Below are positions 57,877 to 64,000 of a stretch of 64,000 nt of DNA, piece by piece. The stretch is from the NCBI RefSeq assembly GCF_023330665.1, contig NZ_CP097127.1:3224001-3288000 (forward strand). The letters are read 5' to 3'. Both the position numbers and the translations under genes were made by a program. The first letter of the stretch is position 1, and each line of letters starts with the position of its first letter. The notes below the pieces were generated by a model, which was not told the DNA's origin, made no database searches, and saw only the letters and a list, made by a program, of their open reading frames with translations. Origin of the DNA: Conexibacter sp. S30A1 (GTDB lineage Bacteria; Actinomycetota; Thermoleophilia; Solirubrobacterales; Solirubrobacteraceae).

Positions 57877-59013
57877 ATGAGACGTCACTTGCTGAGCCTG
57901 ACGGTCGCCGCAGCGGCTGTGGGCTCGTTCGCGCTGGCCGGTAGTGCCAACGCCTTTGCCGGTTCGATCACCGGCGCCGGTTCCACGCTCGTCGCGCCGG
58001 CGGTCGAGAACATCTGGGCGCCAGACTTTCAGAAAGCGACGGGCAACACCGTCACCTACGGCGCCGTCGGCTCCGGCGCCGGGATCTCCCAGATCACGGC
58101 TAACACGGTCAATTTCGGCGCCTCCGACGGGCCGCTGACCTCGTCACAGTCCGCCGCCTGCTCGGGCTGCATCGAGATCCCGTGGGCGCTTGCCTCGACG
58201 GGCCTCTCCTACAACCTGCCCGGCGTCAAGACGCTGCAGCTCTCCGGGCCGGTGATCGCCGAGATCTTCCTCGGACGGATCACCAACTGGGACAGCCCGG
58301 CGATCAAGAAGCTCAACCCTGGCGAGAAGCTTCCCAACCTGAAGATCACGCCCGTGCACCGCAGCGACGGCTCGGGTGACACCTACGCCTTCACGCACTA
58401 CCTCTCCGATGTCAGCCAGGCGTGGGCGACCAATGTCGGTTACGCCACGTCGGTCAACTGGCCGACCGGCACCGGCGGCGACGGCAACAGCGGTGTGGCT
58501 GAGATCGTCAGCTCCACGGTGGGCGCGATCGGCAACAACTCGTGGTTCTACATCCACGACGACCACCTGCACGCGGTCGCTGTCGAGAACAACGCCGGCA
58601 GGTTCATCTACCCGTACGTGAAGAACGTGGCCGACGCGGCCAGCGCGATCCTCAAGAAGGTGCCTAACTTCCGCAACCTCAACCCGGGCACGGCCGACAC
58701 GATCGCCAACGCGCTGGCGGTGGTCGATTGCCCCTACACGGGCCCGAAGGCCCGGAAGGTCAAGCGCGGCAAGAAGATGGTGATGGTCACGCCGAAGCTC
58801 ACCGCCCTCCAGAAGGAGGAGGCCAATGCCTACCCGCTCTCGACCTTCACCTATGTGCTCGTCCGCCCGAACTCCGCGAACCTGCCGCTGGTGAAGCGGT
58901 TCATCAAGTTCGCGATCAGCGCCAAGGAGCAGGCGAAGGGTCCCTCGATCCAGTTTGCCCCGCTGCCAGCCGCGGTCGCGGCGGCCGACGCGAAGGTCGT
59001 GGGCTCTCTGTAG
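57877..59013 (+). CDS. pstS: Phosphate ABC transporter substrate-binding protein
   Basis: 378 residues. Signal peptide (LLSLTVAAAAVGSFALAGSA) followed by ITGAGSTLVAPAVENIWAPD; phosphate contacts typical of PstS: GAGSTL, FGASDGPLTSSQ and HRSDGSGDTYAFTHYL. No lipobox cysteine is seen at the cleavage site, unlike many Gram-positive PstS lipoproteins. AGGAGG lies 12 bases before the ATG. Divergent from pstCAB and closed by a strong terminator. Confidence 0.94.
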   Translation: MRRHLLSLTVAAAAVGSFALAGSANAFAGSITGAGSTLVAPAVENIWAPDFQKATGNTVTYGAVGSGAGISQITANTVNFGASDGPLTSSQSAACSGCIEIPWALASTGLSYNLPGVKTLQLSGPVIAEIFLGRITNWDSPAIKKLNPGEKLPNLKITPVHRSDGSGDTYAFTHYLSDVSQAWATNVGYATSVNWPTGTGGDGNSGVAEIVSSTVGAIGNNSWFYIHDDHLHAVAVENNAGRFIYPYVKNVADAASAILKKVPNFRNLNPGTADTIANALAVVDCPYTGPKARKVKRGKKMVMVTPKLTALQKEEANAYPLSTFTYVLVRPNSANLPLVKRFIKFAISAKEQAKGPSIQFAPLPAAVAAADAKVVGSL

Positions 59014-59064
59014 CTGCACTTCGGGACCGGCCCACAGGGCCGAGCCGTTAGCGGTTGTCCTTAT

Positions 59065-59099
59065 GAGGGGGGCGGCAGGCTTTGCCTGCCGCCCCCCTC
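59065..59099 (+). terminator. Perfect 16-bp hairpin terminator after pstS
   Basis: Left arm 59065-59080 and right arm 59084-59099 are perfectly complementary (GAGGGGGG... / ...CCCCCCTC) around a three-base TTT loop, 51 bases past the pstS stop. No long T-run follows. It isolates pstS from the next gene on the same strand. Confidence 0.8.
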
Positions 59100-59155
59100 G
59101 CCTTGACTGCTCGCTCGAGCGGCACGCTCTGCCCAGGCCGCTAGCTTGTGAGCGC

Positions 59156-60427
59156 GTGAGGCGACTTGCTCCAGCGCTCGCGGTGCGCGACTTCCGCATG
59201 TGGTTTGGCGCCAGCTTCGCGATGAGCGTGGCGCTGCAGATGCTCGAGGTGATCATCGGCTGGTCGGTCTACTCCCACCAGCACAGCGCGCTGGATCTGG
59301 GGTGGATCGGGCTGGCGGAGTTCATCCCGCTGTTCGTGCTGGCGCTGCCGGCCGGACACATCGCCGACCGCTTCCCGCGCCAGCGCGTGCTCGCCACCGC
59401 AACCTTCCTCGGCTCAGGCGTCGCGCTCGGCCTGGCCGCGATCACCGCTGCCGGCGTGCACGCGCCGACACCGTACTTTGCCCTGGCGCTCGGTGCTGGG
59501 GTGACGATGGCGATCGGCTCGCCCGCCTCACGCGCGATGCCGCCGGTGCTCGTCGGCCGCGATTTGATCCCCAACGCCATGGTGCTGCGCTCGTTCGCCG
59601 GGCAGGGGGCGGGGATCATCGGGCCGGCGGTCGGCGGGCTGGTCTACGCGCTCTCGCCCACCGCGGTCTACCTGCTGGCCGCAGTCGCGCTGCTCGTCAG
59701 CACCGCCCTGGCGCTGCTGATCGGCCCGGGTGTGGGGGCGCAGGCTGGCGTTGAGGCTCGCAGGCAGGCCGCGAGCCTGCGCTCGGTGCTCGAGGGGCTG
59801 CGCTTCCTGCGCCGCACGCCGATCGTGCTCGGCGCGATCCTGCTTGACCTCTTCGCGGTCCTGTTCGGTGGGGCGGTGGCGCTGCTGCCGATCTTTGCCG
59901 CCCACTACCTGCACGTGGGCGCGGTCGGCCTTGGTGCGCTGCGTGCGGCACCCGCGGTGGGCGCCATCTTTGGGGCGCTCTTCATGCTGCGCCGGCCGGT
60001 CTCAAGGCACGCGGGCCGTGTCCTGCTCGGTGTCGTTGCGGCCTTTGGCCTGTCCATCGTCGTCTTCGGCCTGTCGCGCAACTTCGAGCTGTCGCTAGCG
60101 GCGCTGGCGGCGAGCGGGTTCGTCGACATGTTCTCGATGAACATCCGCTCGACGACCTCGGCGCTTGCCACGCCGGATGCGCTGCGCGGCCGGGTCAATG
60201 CTGTCGAGCTCGTGTTCATCTCCGCCTCAAACCAGCTGGGCGCCTTCGAGTCCGGGCTGGCAGCCACCCTGTTTGGCACGATCACCGCCGTGGTCGGTGG
60301 TGGCCTCTTGACGGTCGCGATCGCGGCCGGCTGGGCCGGACTCTTCCCGCAGCTGGCAGGTGTGGACCGGATGACCGACCTGCAGCACGAGTCGGGCGCC
60401 CTGGCCCAGGCGCAAGCGGGTCCGTAG
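59156..60427 (+). CDS. MFS transporter (MFS_3/EntS-like)
   Basis: 423 residues with about 12 helices: RDFRMWFGASFAMSVALQML, LPAGHIADRFPRQRVLATA (motif A), GQGAGIIGPAVGGLVYALS. Same broad exporter group as the protein at 42464. GTG 59156 begins just before the conserved N-terminal RDFR segment. No regulator gene adjoins; substrate unknown. Confidence 0.85.
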   Translation: MRRLAPALAVRDFRMWFGASFAMSVALQMLEVIIGWSVYSHQHSALDLGWIGLAEFIPLFVLALPAGHIADRFPRQRVLATATFLGSGVALGLAAITAAGVHAPTPYFALALGAGVTMAIGSPASRAMPPVLVGRDLIPNAMVLRSFAGQGAGIIGPAVGGLVYALSPTAVYLLAAVALLVSTALALLIGPGVGAQAGVEARRQAASLRSVLEGLRFLRRTPIVLGAILLDLFAVLFGGAVALLPIFAAHYLHVGAVGLGALRAAPAVGAIFGALFMLRRPVSRHAGRVLLGVVAAFGLSIVVFGLSRNFELSLAALAASGFVDMFSMNIRSTTSALATPDALRGRVNAVELVFISASNQLGAFESGLAATLFGTITAVVGGGLLTVAIAAGWAGLFPQLAGVDRMTDLQHESGALAQAQAGP

Positions 60428-60461
60428 CGGGTGTGGTGCCAGCGGCAGCTACGATGCCCCC

Positions 60462-60923
60462 ATGGCCATCGAACCTGGAACCCCCGCCCCCGACTTCACG
60501 CTGCCTGACCAGCACGGCGAGCCTGTGACCCTCTCCGCGCTGCGCGGCAAGCCGGTCGTCCTCTACTTCTACCCCAAGGCCGATACCCCCGGATGCACGA
60601 CGCAGGCCTGCGGCGTGCGCGACCACCGCGCCGACTACGCGAAGCTGGGCGCGGTTGTACTCGGCGTCTCACCGGACCCCGTCAAGCCGATCGCCAAGTT
60701 CGCCGAAAAGTACGAGCTCGGCTTCACGCTGCTCTCCGACGAGGACCATGCGGTGGCCGAGTCCTACGGCGTCTGGGTGCAGAAGTCGATGTACGGCAAG
60801 ACCTACTTCGGCAACGAGCGCACGACCTTCGTGATCGACCCCGACGGCGTGGTCAAGGCGGTCTTCCGCAAGGTCAAGCCCGCCGAGCACGACGCGCAGG
60901 TGCTGGCGGCGCTGGCTGAGTAG
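60462..60923 (+). CDS. bcp: Thiol peroxidase, Bcp/PrxQ-type peroxiredoxin
   Basis: 153 residues. FTLPDQHGEPVTLSALRGK, then YFYPKADTPGCTTQACGVRD with peroxidatic Cys45 and resolving Cys50 five residues later, the PrxQ pattern. Reduces H2O2 and organic peroxides using thioredoxin. Its last 13 codons (EHDAQVLAALAE) are repeated 1.5 kb downstream at 62395-62436. Confidence 0.95.
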   Translation: MAIEPGTPAPDFTLPDQHGEPVTLSALRGKPVVLYFYPKADTPGCTTQACGVRDHRADYAKLGAVVLGVSPDPVKPIAKFAEKYELGFTLLSDEDHAVAESYGVWVQKSMYGKTYFGNERTTFVIDPDGVVKAVFRKVKPAEHDAQVLAALAE

Positions 60924-60970
60924 CGCTCGCCTGGGCGGATTGCTGCTGGGCGCAGTAATACGATGCGGGT

Positions 60971-61201
60971 ATGTCAAGCACCGCGCGCGATATCTGGAAA
61001 GAGATGACTTTAGCCGAGCGAGCGGAGATGGATGACCAGCTCCGCAACGCCGGGGGGAAGCTTGCCGCCGCTGATCTGCTCGCGGAGATCCGCTCCCGGC
61101 CCGGCCACAAGCCGTACACCGGGCCGCCAATCGCTGAGGCTGTACGCGCCCAACGTGCTGAGCGCGAAGAGCAGCTTGACGGGAACCTCCGTCACCGGTG
61201 A
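60971..61201 (+). CDS. VapB-like antitoxin
   Basis: 76 residues, helical and charged (IWKEMTLAERAEMDDQLRNA; EAVRAQRAEREEQLDGN). It overlaps the PIN-domain toxin start by four bases (GTGA), the classical VapBC arrangement. The DNA-binding class is not obvious, so the antitoxin call rests mainly on position and size. Confidence 0.65.
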   Translation: MSSTARDIWKEMTLAERAEMDDQLRNAGGKLAAADLLAEIRSRPGHKPYTGPPIAEAVRAQRAEREEQLDGNLRHR

Positions 61202-61866
61202 TCGTCATCGACGCGACGGCGCTTGTCGAGCTGTTGCTCGACAGGTCTGGTGGTGCTGCGTTCGTAGCCGAGGTCGTCGGCCGAGAGCCGATGCACGCCC
61301 CCGAGATGATCGACCTTGAGTGTCTGAATACGCTTCGTCGCCTAGTCCGTCGGAGCGAGATCACGGAGGCCGACGGCGACGCAGCGGCGCAGGAGTTGGA
61401 GGCCGCGCACATCGTGCGCTATCGCCACCGGATGCTTCGTCCGCGCGTCTGGGATCTGCGCCACAACCTCTCAAGCTATGACGCGAGCTACCTCGCGCTG
61501 GCCGAGGCCGTCAGAGGGTCGACGCTGCTGACCGGCGACAACGGGCTATACCAAGCTGCCGTCGGCGTCCTTGGCACGAGCCCGCGTTCTCCGTCTGCCC
61601 TGAGTCGCTGCACACTTAGACCAGGCCGTGGATCTTGGCGAATGGGTCCCAGGTCGCGTCTTTGTGAGTTTCAAGCTCGGCGCGGGTCGTGGCAGTCTCC
61701 GCCACGTCGTTGCCGAACAGGTTCGCCAGCAGCGCGGCGGCCATGTCCATCCCTGCCGCTATGCCCGATGATGTCCAACGGTCGCCGTCCTCGACCCATC
61801 GAGCCTCCGCAACCCACTCGACGTTCTCGCCATGCTGGCGCACCCACTCGAAAGCCGCCTTGTTAG
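61198..61866 (+). CDS. VapC PIN-domain toxin, probably frameshifted near its 3' end
   Basis: The first 120 or so residues form a PIN ribonuclease: IDATALVELLL (Asp), MIDLECLNTLRR (Glu), SSYDASYLALAEA (Asp) and LLTGDNGLY (Asp). After about residue 122 the frame runs 85 more residues of low-quality, Arg/Ser/Pro-rich sequence antisense to the convergent DJ-1 gene. A shift of one frame near 61570-61600 would read HEPAFSVCPESLHT and stop at 61619, a normal VapC length ending next to the DJ-1 stop. Either a real frameshift mutation or a sequence error is likely. Confidence 0.65.
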   Translation: MIVIDATALVELLLDRSGGAAFVAEVVGREPMHAPEMIDLECLNTLRRLVRRSEITEADGDAAAQELEAAHIVRYRHRMLRPRVWDLRHNLSSYDASYLALAEAVRGSTLLTGDNGLYQAAVGVLGTSPRSPSALSRCTLRPGRGSWRMGPRSRLCEFQARRGSWQSPPRRCRTGSPAARRPCPSLPLCPMMSNGRRPRPIEPPQPTRRSRHAGAPTRKPPC

Positions 61867-62236
61867 ATGTCGCCCGGTAGTCGTCGAGCAAGCCTGCCGC
61901 CGCCAGGAGCGCGGAACCCGTGCATACCGATGTCACCAACGACGCGGAGGCGGACCAGTCACGCAGCCAAGTTAGAAACGCGCTGTCACTGACGAGTGAT
62001 CGCGTGCCTTGTCCGCCGGGAACGAGCACGATGTCCGGGGTCGGGGCCCTCGCGTAGCGGATGGTCGCGACCGCCTCAACGCCCTGGCTGCTCGCAACCG
62101 GCCCCGCCTCGGGACCGATGAACTCGACTGCGAGGTGGTCGGGCACCAGGCCGAACAGCTCCACCGGCCCGAACACGTCCAGCAGCTCGAATCCCTCGAA
62201 GAGCACGACGGAAAGGCGACGCGGGTCGTTGGGCAC
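61616..62236 (-). CDS. DJ-1/PfpI-family protein (isonitrile hydratase-like)
   Basis: 206 residues with the DJ-1 flavodoxin-like fold: VVLFEGFELLDVFGPVELF, DIVLVPGGQGTRS, the nucleophile elbow SLVTSVCTGSALLAAAGLL with the conserved cysteine, and SNKAAFEWVRQHG. ThiJ/InhA-like members hydrate isonitriles or act as deglycases or transcription-factor domains; no HTH is attached here. It starts about 200 bases upstream of the second TA pair and converges with VapC. Confidence 0.85.
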   Translation of the reverse strand: MPNDPRRLSVVLFEGFELLDVFGPVELFGLVPDHLAVEFIGPEAGPVASSQGVEAVATIRYARAPTPDIVLVPGGQGTRSLVSDSAFLTWLRDWSASASLVTSVCTGSALLAAAGLLDDYRATSNKAAFEWVRQHGENVEWVAEARWVEDGDRWTSSGIAAGMDMAAALLANLFGNDVAETATTRAELETHKDATWDPFAKIHGLV

Positions 62237-62394
62237 CGGCGACGCTTACGAAAGCCCCACTACCGCGAGCACCCGCGCACCGCATATATGACTAATCCTG
62301 AGCCTGCTTTGCTCCCTTCTCTGGACTCGCGTAGGTTCCGTAGCGTCGCCGATGTCGTTGGCGGTGACGTCAGTCCGCGACAGTCTTTGACTAC

Positions 62395-62436
62395 TCCGAG
62401 CACGACGCGCAGGTGCTGGCCGTGCTGGCTGGCTGA
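62395..62436 (+). repeat. Relic copy of the bcp 3' end
   Basis: Encodes SEHDAQVLAVLAG-stop, nearly the same as the Bcp C-terminus. A 25-base block (62396-62420) is identical to 60883-60907 in bcp, and similarity continues to the stop. It has no start of its own. The rest of the 206-base interval before the second PIN gene shows nothing recognisable. Confidence 0.7.
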
Positions 62437-62442
62437 GCCTCG

Positions 62443-62862
62443 TCAGGCAGCCGGTACGGGCACGGGACGGAGGTCGAGTCCAGGAATGCCCTCGAAATCC
62501 TTGGAGTTGCCGGTGTAGAGCGGCAGACCGTTCGCGATGGCTGTCGCCGCGATGAGCGCATCGAAGGCCCGCGCTCGGCGCTTGCCGCCCTCGGCATGCA
62601 GGTGCGCGGCGATCGGCGCGAACATCTGCGCACAGGCGGCGTCGAACGGCAGCATCTCCACCTCGGCGGCCAGTTGAACGTGCTGCTGGCGCCTGGCGCG
62701 TTCGGCCGGATCGTCCACAAGCAGCGGCCCGAGTGAAAGCTCGGCGAGAGTGATTGCACTCAGGCAGACTTGGGCGGGCAGCGAGTCGCCGGGACTGGCC
62801 ACCCGCTCACTGTGGATGAACGTCGATGTGTCTAGCAACCCGCGCTCAGGATTGCTGGGCAC
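62443..62862 (-). CDS. VapC-type PIN-domain toxin
   Basis: 139 residues, complete PIN domain: RGLLDTSTFIHSE (Asp), AITLAELSLGPLL (Glu), ARAFDALIAATAIANGLPLY (Asp) and TGNSKDFEGI (Asp). Predicted Mg-dependent RNase that blocks growth when free. It overlaps the Phd-like antitoxin gene upstream by 17 bases. Confidence 0.88.
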   Translation of the reverse strand: MPSNPERGLLDTSTFIHSERVASPGDSLPAQVCLSAITLAELSLGPLLVDDPAERARRQQHVQLAAEVEMLPFDAACAQMFAPIAAHLHAEGGKRRARAFDALIAATAIANGLPLYTGNSKDFEGIPGLDLRPVPVPAA

Positions 62863-63115
62863 GCGCGTACGGGTCGTCGATGGTCTGGTCGATGACCGCG
62901 TCTATGTCGGCGCGCAGGCGGTCCGCATCCATCGCCGACAGCTTCCGCTTGCGCGCCAGGAGCTCGGCCGTGGTCAGATAGCGGCCTTTAATCGGGCGCA
63001 GCTCCGCGACCGGCGCGCCATGCGACGTGACGGTCAGCGTCTCGCCCTCCTGCACGCGTGCCAGGACCTCTCCGCCGTGGTTTCGAAGGTCTCTGACCGT
63101 GACATTCGCGCCCAT
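62846..63115 (-). CDS. Phd/YefM-type antitoxin
   Basis: 89 residues. ANVTVRDLRNHGGEVLARVQ and TLTVTSHGAPVAELRPI are classic Phd/YefM DNA-binding-domain features; the helical C-terminal half would mask the toxin. First gene of the pair with the PIN toxin. Palindromic element copy B lies 65 bases upstream. Confidence 0.9.
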   Translation of the reverse strand: MGANVTVRDLRNHGGEVLARVQEGETLTVTSHGAPVAELRPIKGRYLTTAELLARKRKLSAMDADRLRADIDAVIDQTIDDPYARAQQS

Positions 63116-63179
63116 GTATCACACGGTATCACCGTCCAGGGGCGAAGTCGATCGCTTCGTAGCCCTGGAGTGGCCCCTC

Positions 63180-63300
63180 TGACCGCCCCTCGGCCCCAAA
63201 TCTCCGCTCTGGCATGAGCTTTGTGCACGTGGTGCGCTGCCATCGCCCCAAGTGCACAAAGCTCGCTCGCGGCGGGAGGTTTGGGGGCTGGAGGCGGTCA
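63180..63300 (-). repeat. Dispersed palindromic repeat element, copy B (inverted relative to copy A)
   Basis: Ends are perfect inverted repeats TGACCGCC (63180-63187) and GGCGGTCA (63293-63300). Inside lie CCCCAAATCTCC/GGTTTGGGG-type arms and the perfect 11-bp core AGCTTTGTGCA...TGCACAAAGCT. On the minus strand it aligns with copy A from end to end apart from about 30 bases missing in one arm. It sits between the S9 peptidase stop and the Phd-like antitoxin start, both minus strand. Confidence 0.8.
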
Positions 63301-63346
63301 AGGAAGCCGCGATGCCCGCCGCCGAACGCGAGCCTTGCGCCGACCG

Positions 63347-64000
63347 TCAGGCGTTCGGCTTGCGGCGTTTGCGCGCTGGCCGCGTGGCCACGGCGGCGCG
63401 CCCAGTTTTGACGCCGCCGTGCTTGGCCAGGAACGCGAGTATCCGGTTGAGGCGGTCCTCGCTCTGCGACGGCGGCGCGCCAAAGTCGGCTATGGACATG
63501 TGCGACCCACCCGGGTAGCGCACGTACTCGACCTCCCTGTGGTGCCAGCGCAGGCCGGTATAGAGCGCGTCTGCCTGGTCGGGCGGGCAACGCAGGTCGC
63601 CCTCGAAGACGTACAGCAGCACGGGCGTGTTCACGTTGGGCACGTGTTTGAGCGGCGAGCGCTCCTGCAGCACACCGCTTGGATCCCAGGGGTCGCCACC
63701 AAGCTCCTCGGCCAGCCACGGGCCGGCATCGCTCGCGCCGAACTCGGCGACCAGATCGATCACGGGCGCGCCCACACAGGCCGCCCGGAACCGGTCCGTG
63801 TGGCCGATGATCCAGGCCGACATGTAGCCGCCGTAGGAGTAGCCGCCCACGAACTGGCGATCCTCGTCAGCCAGGCCGCGCCGGATCGCATCATCGGCAC
63901 ACGCGAGCAGGTCGTGGTAATCCTCGCCTCCCCAGTCCTCGTTGACCGCCATTGCGAACTGCTCGCCGTAGCCGATGCTGCCGCGCGGGTTCGGCAAAAC
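63347..64000 (-). CDS. S9 prolyl-oligopeptidase-family peptidase, N-terminus outside window
   Basis: The frame is open to the last base of the window, so only the C-terminal catalytic domain (about 217 residues) is seen. Catalytic triad: serine in VGGYSYGGYMSAWI, aspartate in YVFEGDLRCPPDQ, histidine in PGGSHMS. NPRGSIGYG and EDWGGEDYHDLLA are typical of acylaminoacyl-peptidase/DPP-like S9 enzymes. The C-terminus is a short basic tail (RPARKRRKPNA). The beta-propeller would lie upstream. Confidence 0.9.
   Translation of the reverse strand, partial: VLPNPRGSIGYGEQFAMAVNEDWGGEDYHDLLACADDAIRRGLADEDRQFVGGYSYGGYMSAWIIGHTDRFRAACVGAPVIDLVAEFGASDAGPWLAEELGGDPWDPSGVLQERSPLKHVPNVNTPVLLYVFEGDLRCPPDQADALYTGLRWHHREVEYVRYPGGSHMSIADFGAPPSQSEDRLNRILAFLAKHGGVKTGRAAVATRPARKRRKPNA

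Noticed and set aside
61620-61866. C-terminal extension of VapC as a genuine domain
   Set aside because: It is antisense to the well-conserved DJ-1 gene and has shadow-frame composition; a frameshift explains it better.

Overview
This is a 64 kb stretch of very GC-rich bacterial DNA with short intergenic gaps and many start/stop overlaps of 1-4 bases. It looks like an actinobacterium of the class Thermoleophilia (Solirubrobacterales-like). The best lineage clue is the secreted protein at 49989, whose N-terminus (RPSPAMMVALAALFLSLGG) is of a type very common in that class. Cysteine-paired secreted repeats, monomeric isocitrate dehydrogenase and the actinobacterial histidine-degradation gene set fit. 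This assignment rests on protein resemblance only; there is no rRNA or tRNA gene in the window.

Layout. 1-5.8 kb: end of a HAD hydrolase, a four-gene ECF-type transporter (S component, small membrane protein, fused double ATPase, T component) and a DUF3987 primase/helicase-like gene. 6-12.1 kb, minus strand: RpiR regulator, M20 amidohydrolase, hutH, hutI and hutF for histidine breakdown; hutU is not here. 12.3-26.3 kb: aminotransferase, small cation-efflux-like protein, quinone oxidoreductase, a secreted seven-repeat protein, acyl-CoA ligase, DUF192, NlpC/P60 hydrolase, FAD dehydrogenase, monomeric icd, and a TetR/drug-exporter pair with two matching operators. 26.4-27.8 kb: enolase and its terminator.

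27.8-37.6 kb holds the most unusual locus: nine genes on one strand, every junction overlapping by 1-4 bases. It encodes a complex I/group 4 hydrogenase-like membrane complex (HyfC-HyfE fusion, HyfF, HyfG, ferredoxin-HyfI fusion, HyfB), then a universal stress protein, two CrcB fluoride-channel proteins and a triple DUF190 protein. The HyfG-like subunit has lost all four NiFe-binding cysteines, and the HyfI-like subunit has lost the four N2-type cluster ligands (now Asp, Glu, Asp, Ser). It therefore cannot be an ordinary hydrogenase and resembles the poorly understood energy-converting-hydrogenase-related (Ehr) complexes. A strongly structured leader with a perfect 10-bp stem that buries the first ribosome-binding site precedes the operon.

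37.6-54.2 kb: universal stress protein, a glycosyltransferase/glycogen-debranching operon with a tiny downstream gene, MarR-MFS pair, phosphotransferase, Tim44-like membrane protein, lipB-lipA, DEAD-box helicase, cyclophilin, aldehyde dehydrogenase and a formamidopyrimidine-DNA glycosylase. 54.2-64 kb: a MazEF-like pair, pstS divergent from pstCAB, an MFS exporter, bcp, two VapBC-type pairs, a DJ-1/PfpI protein and the 3' part of an S9 peptidase. A duplicated bcp tail and a possibly frameshifted VapC suggest rearrangement near 61-62.4 kb. Two inverted copies of a palindromic element (5770-5921 and 63180-63300) form a dispersed repeat family.
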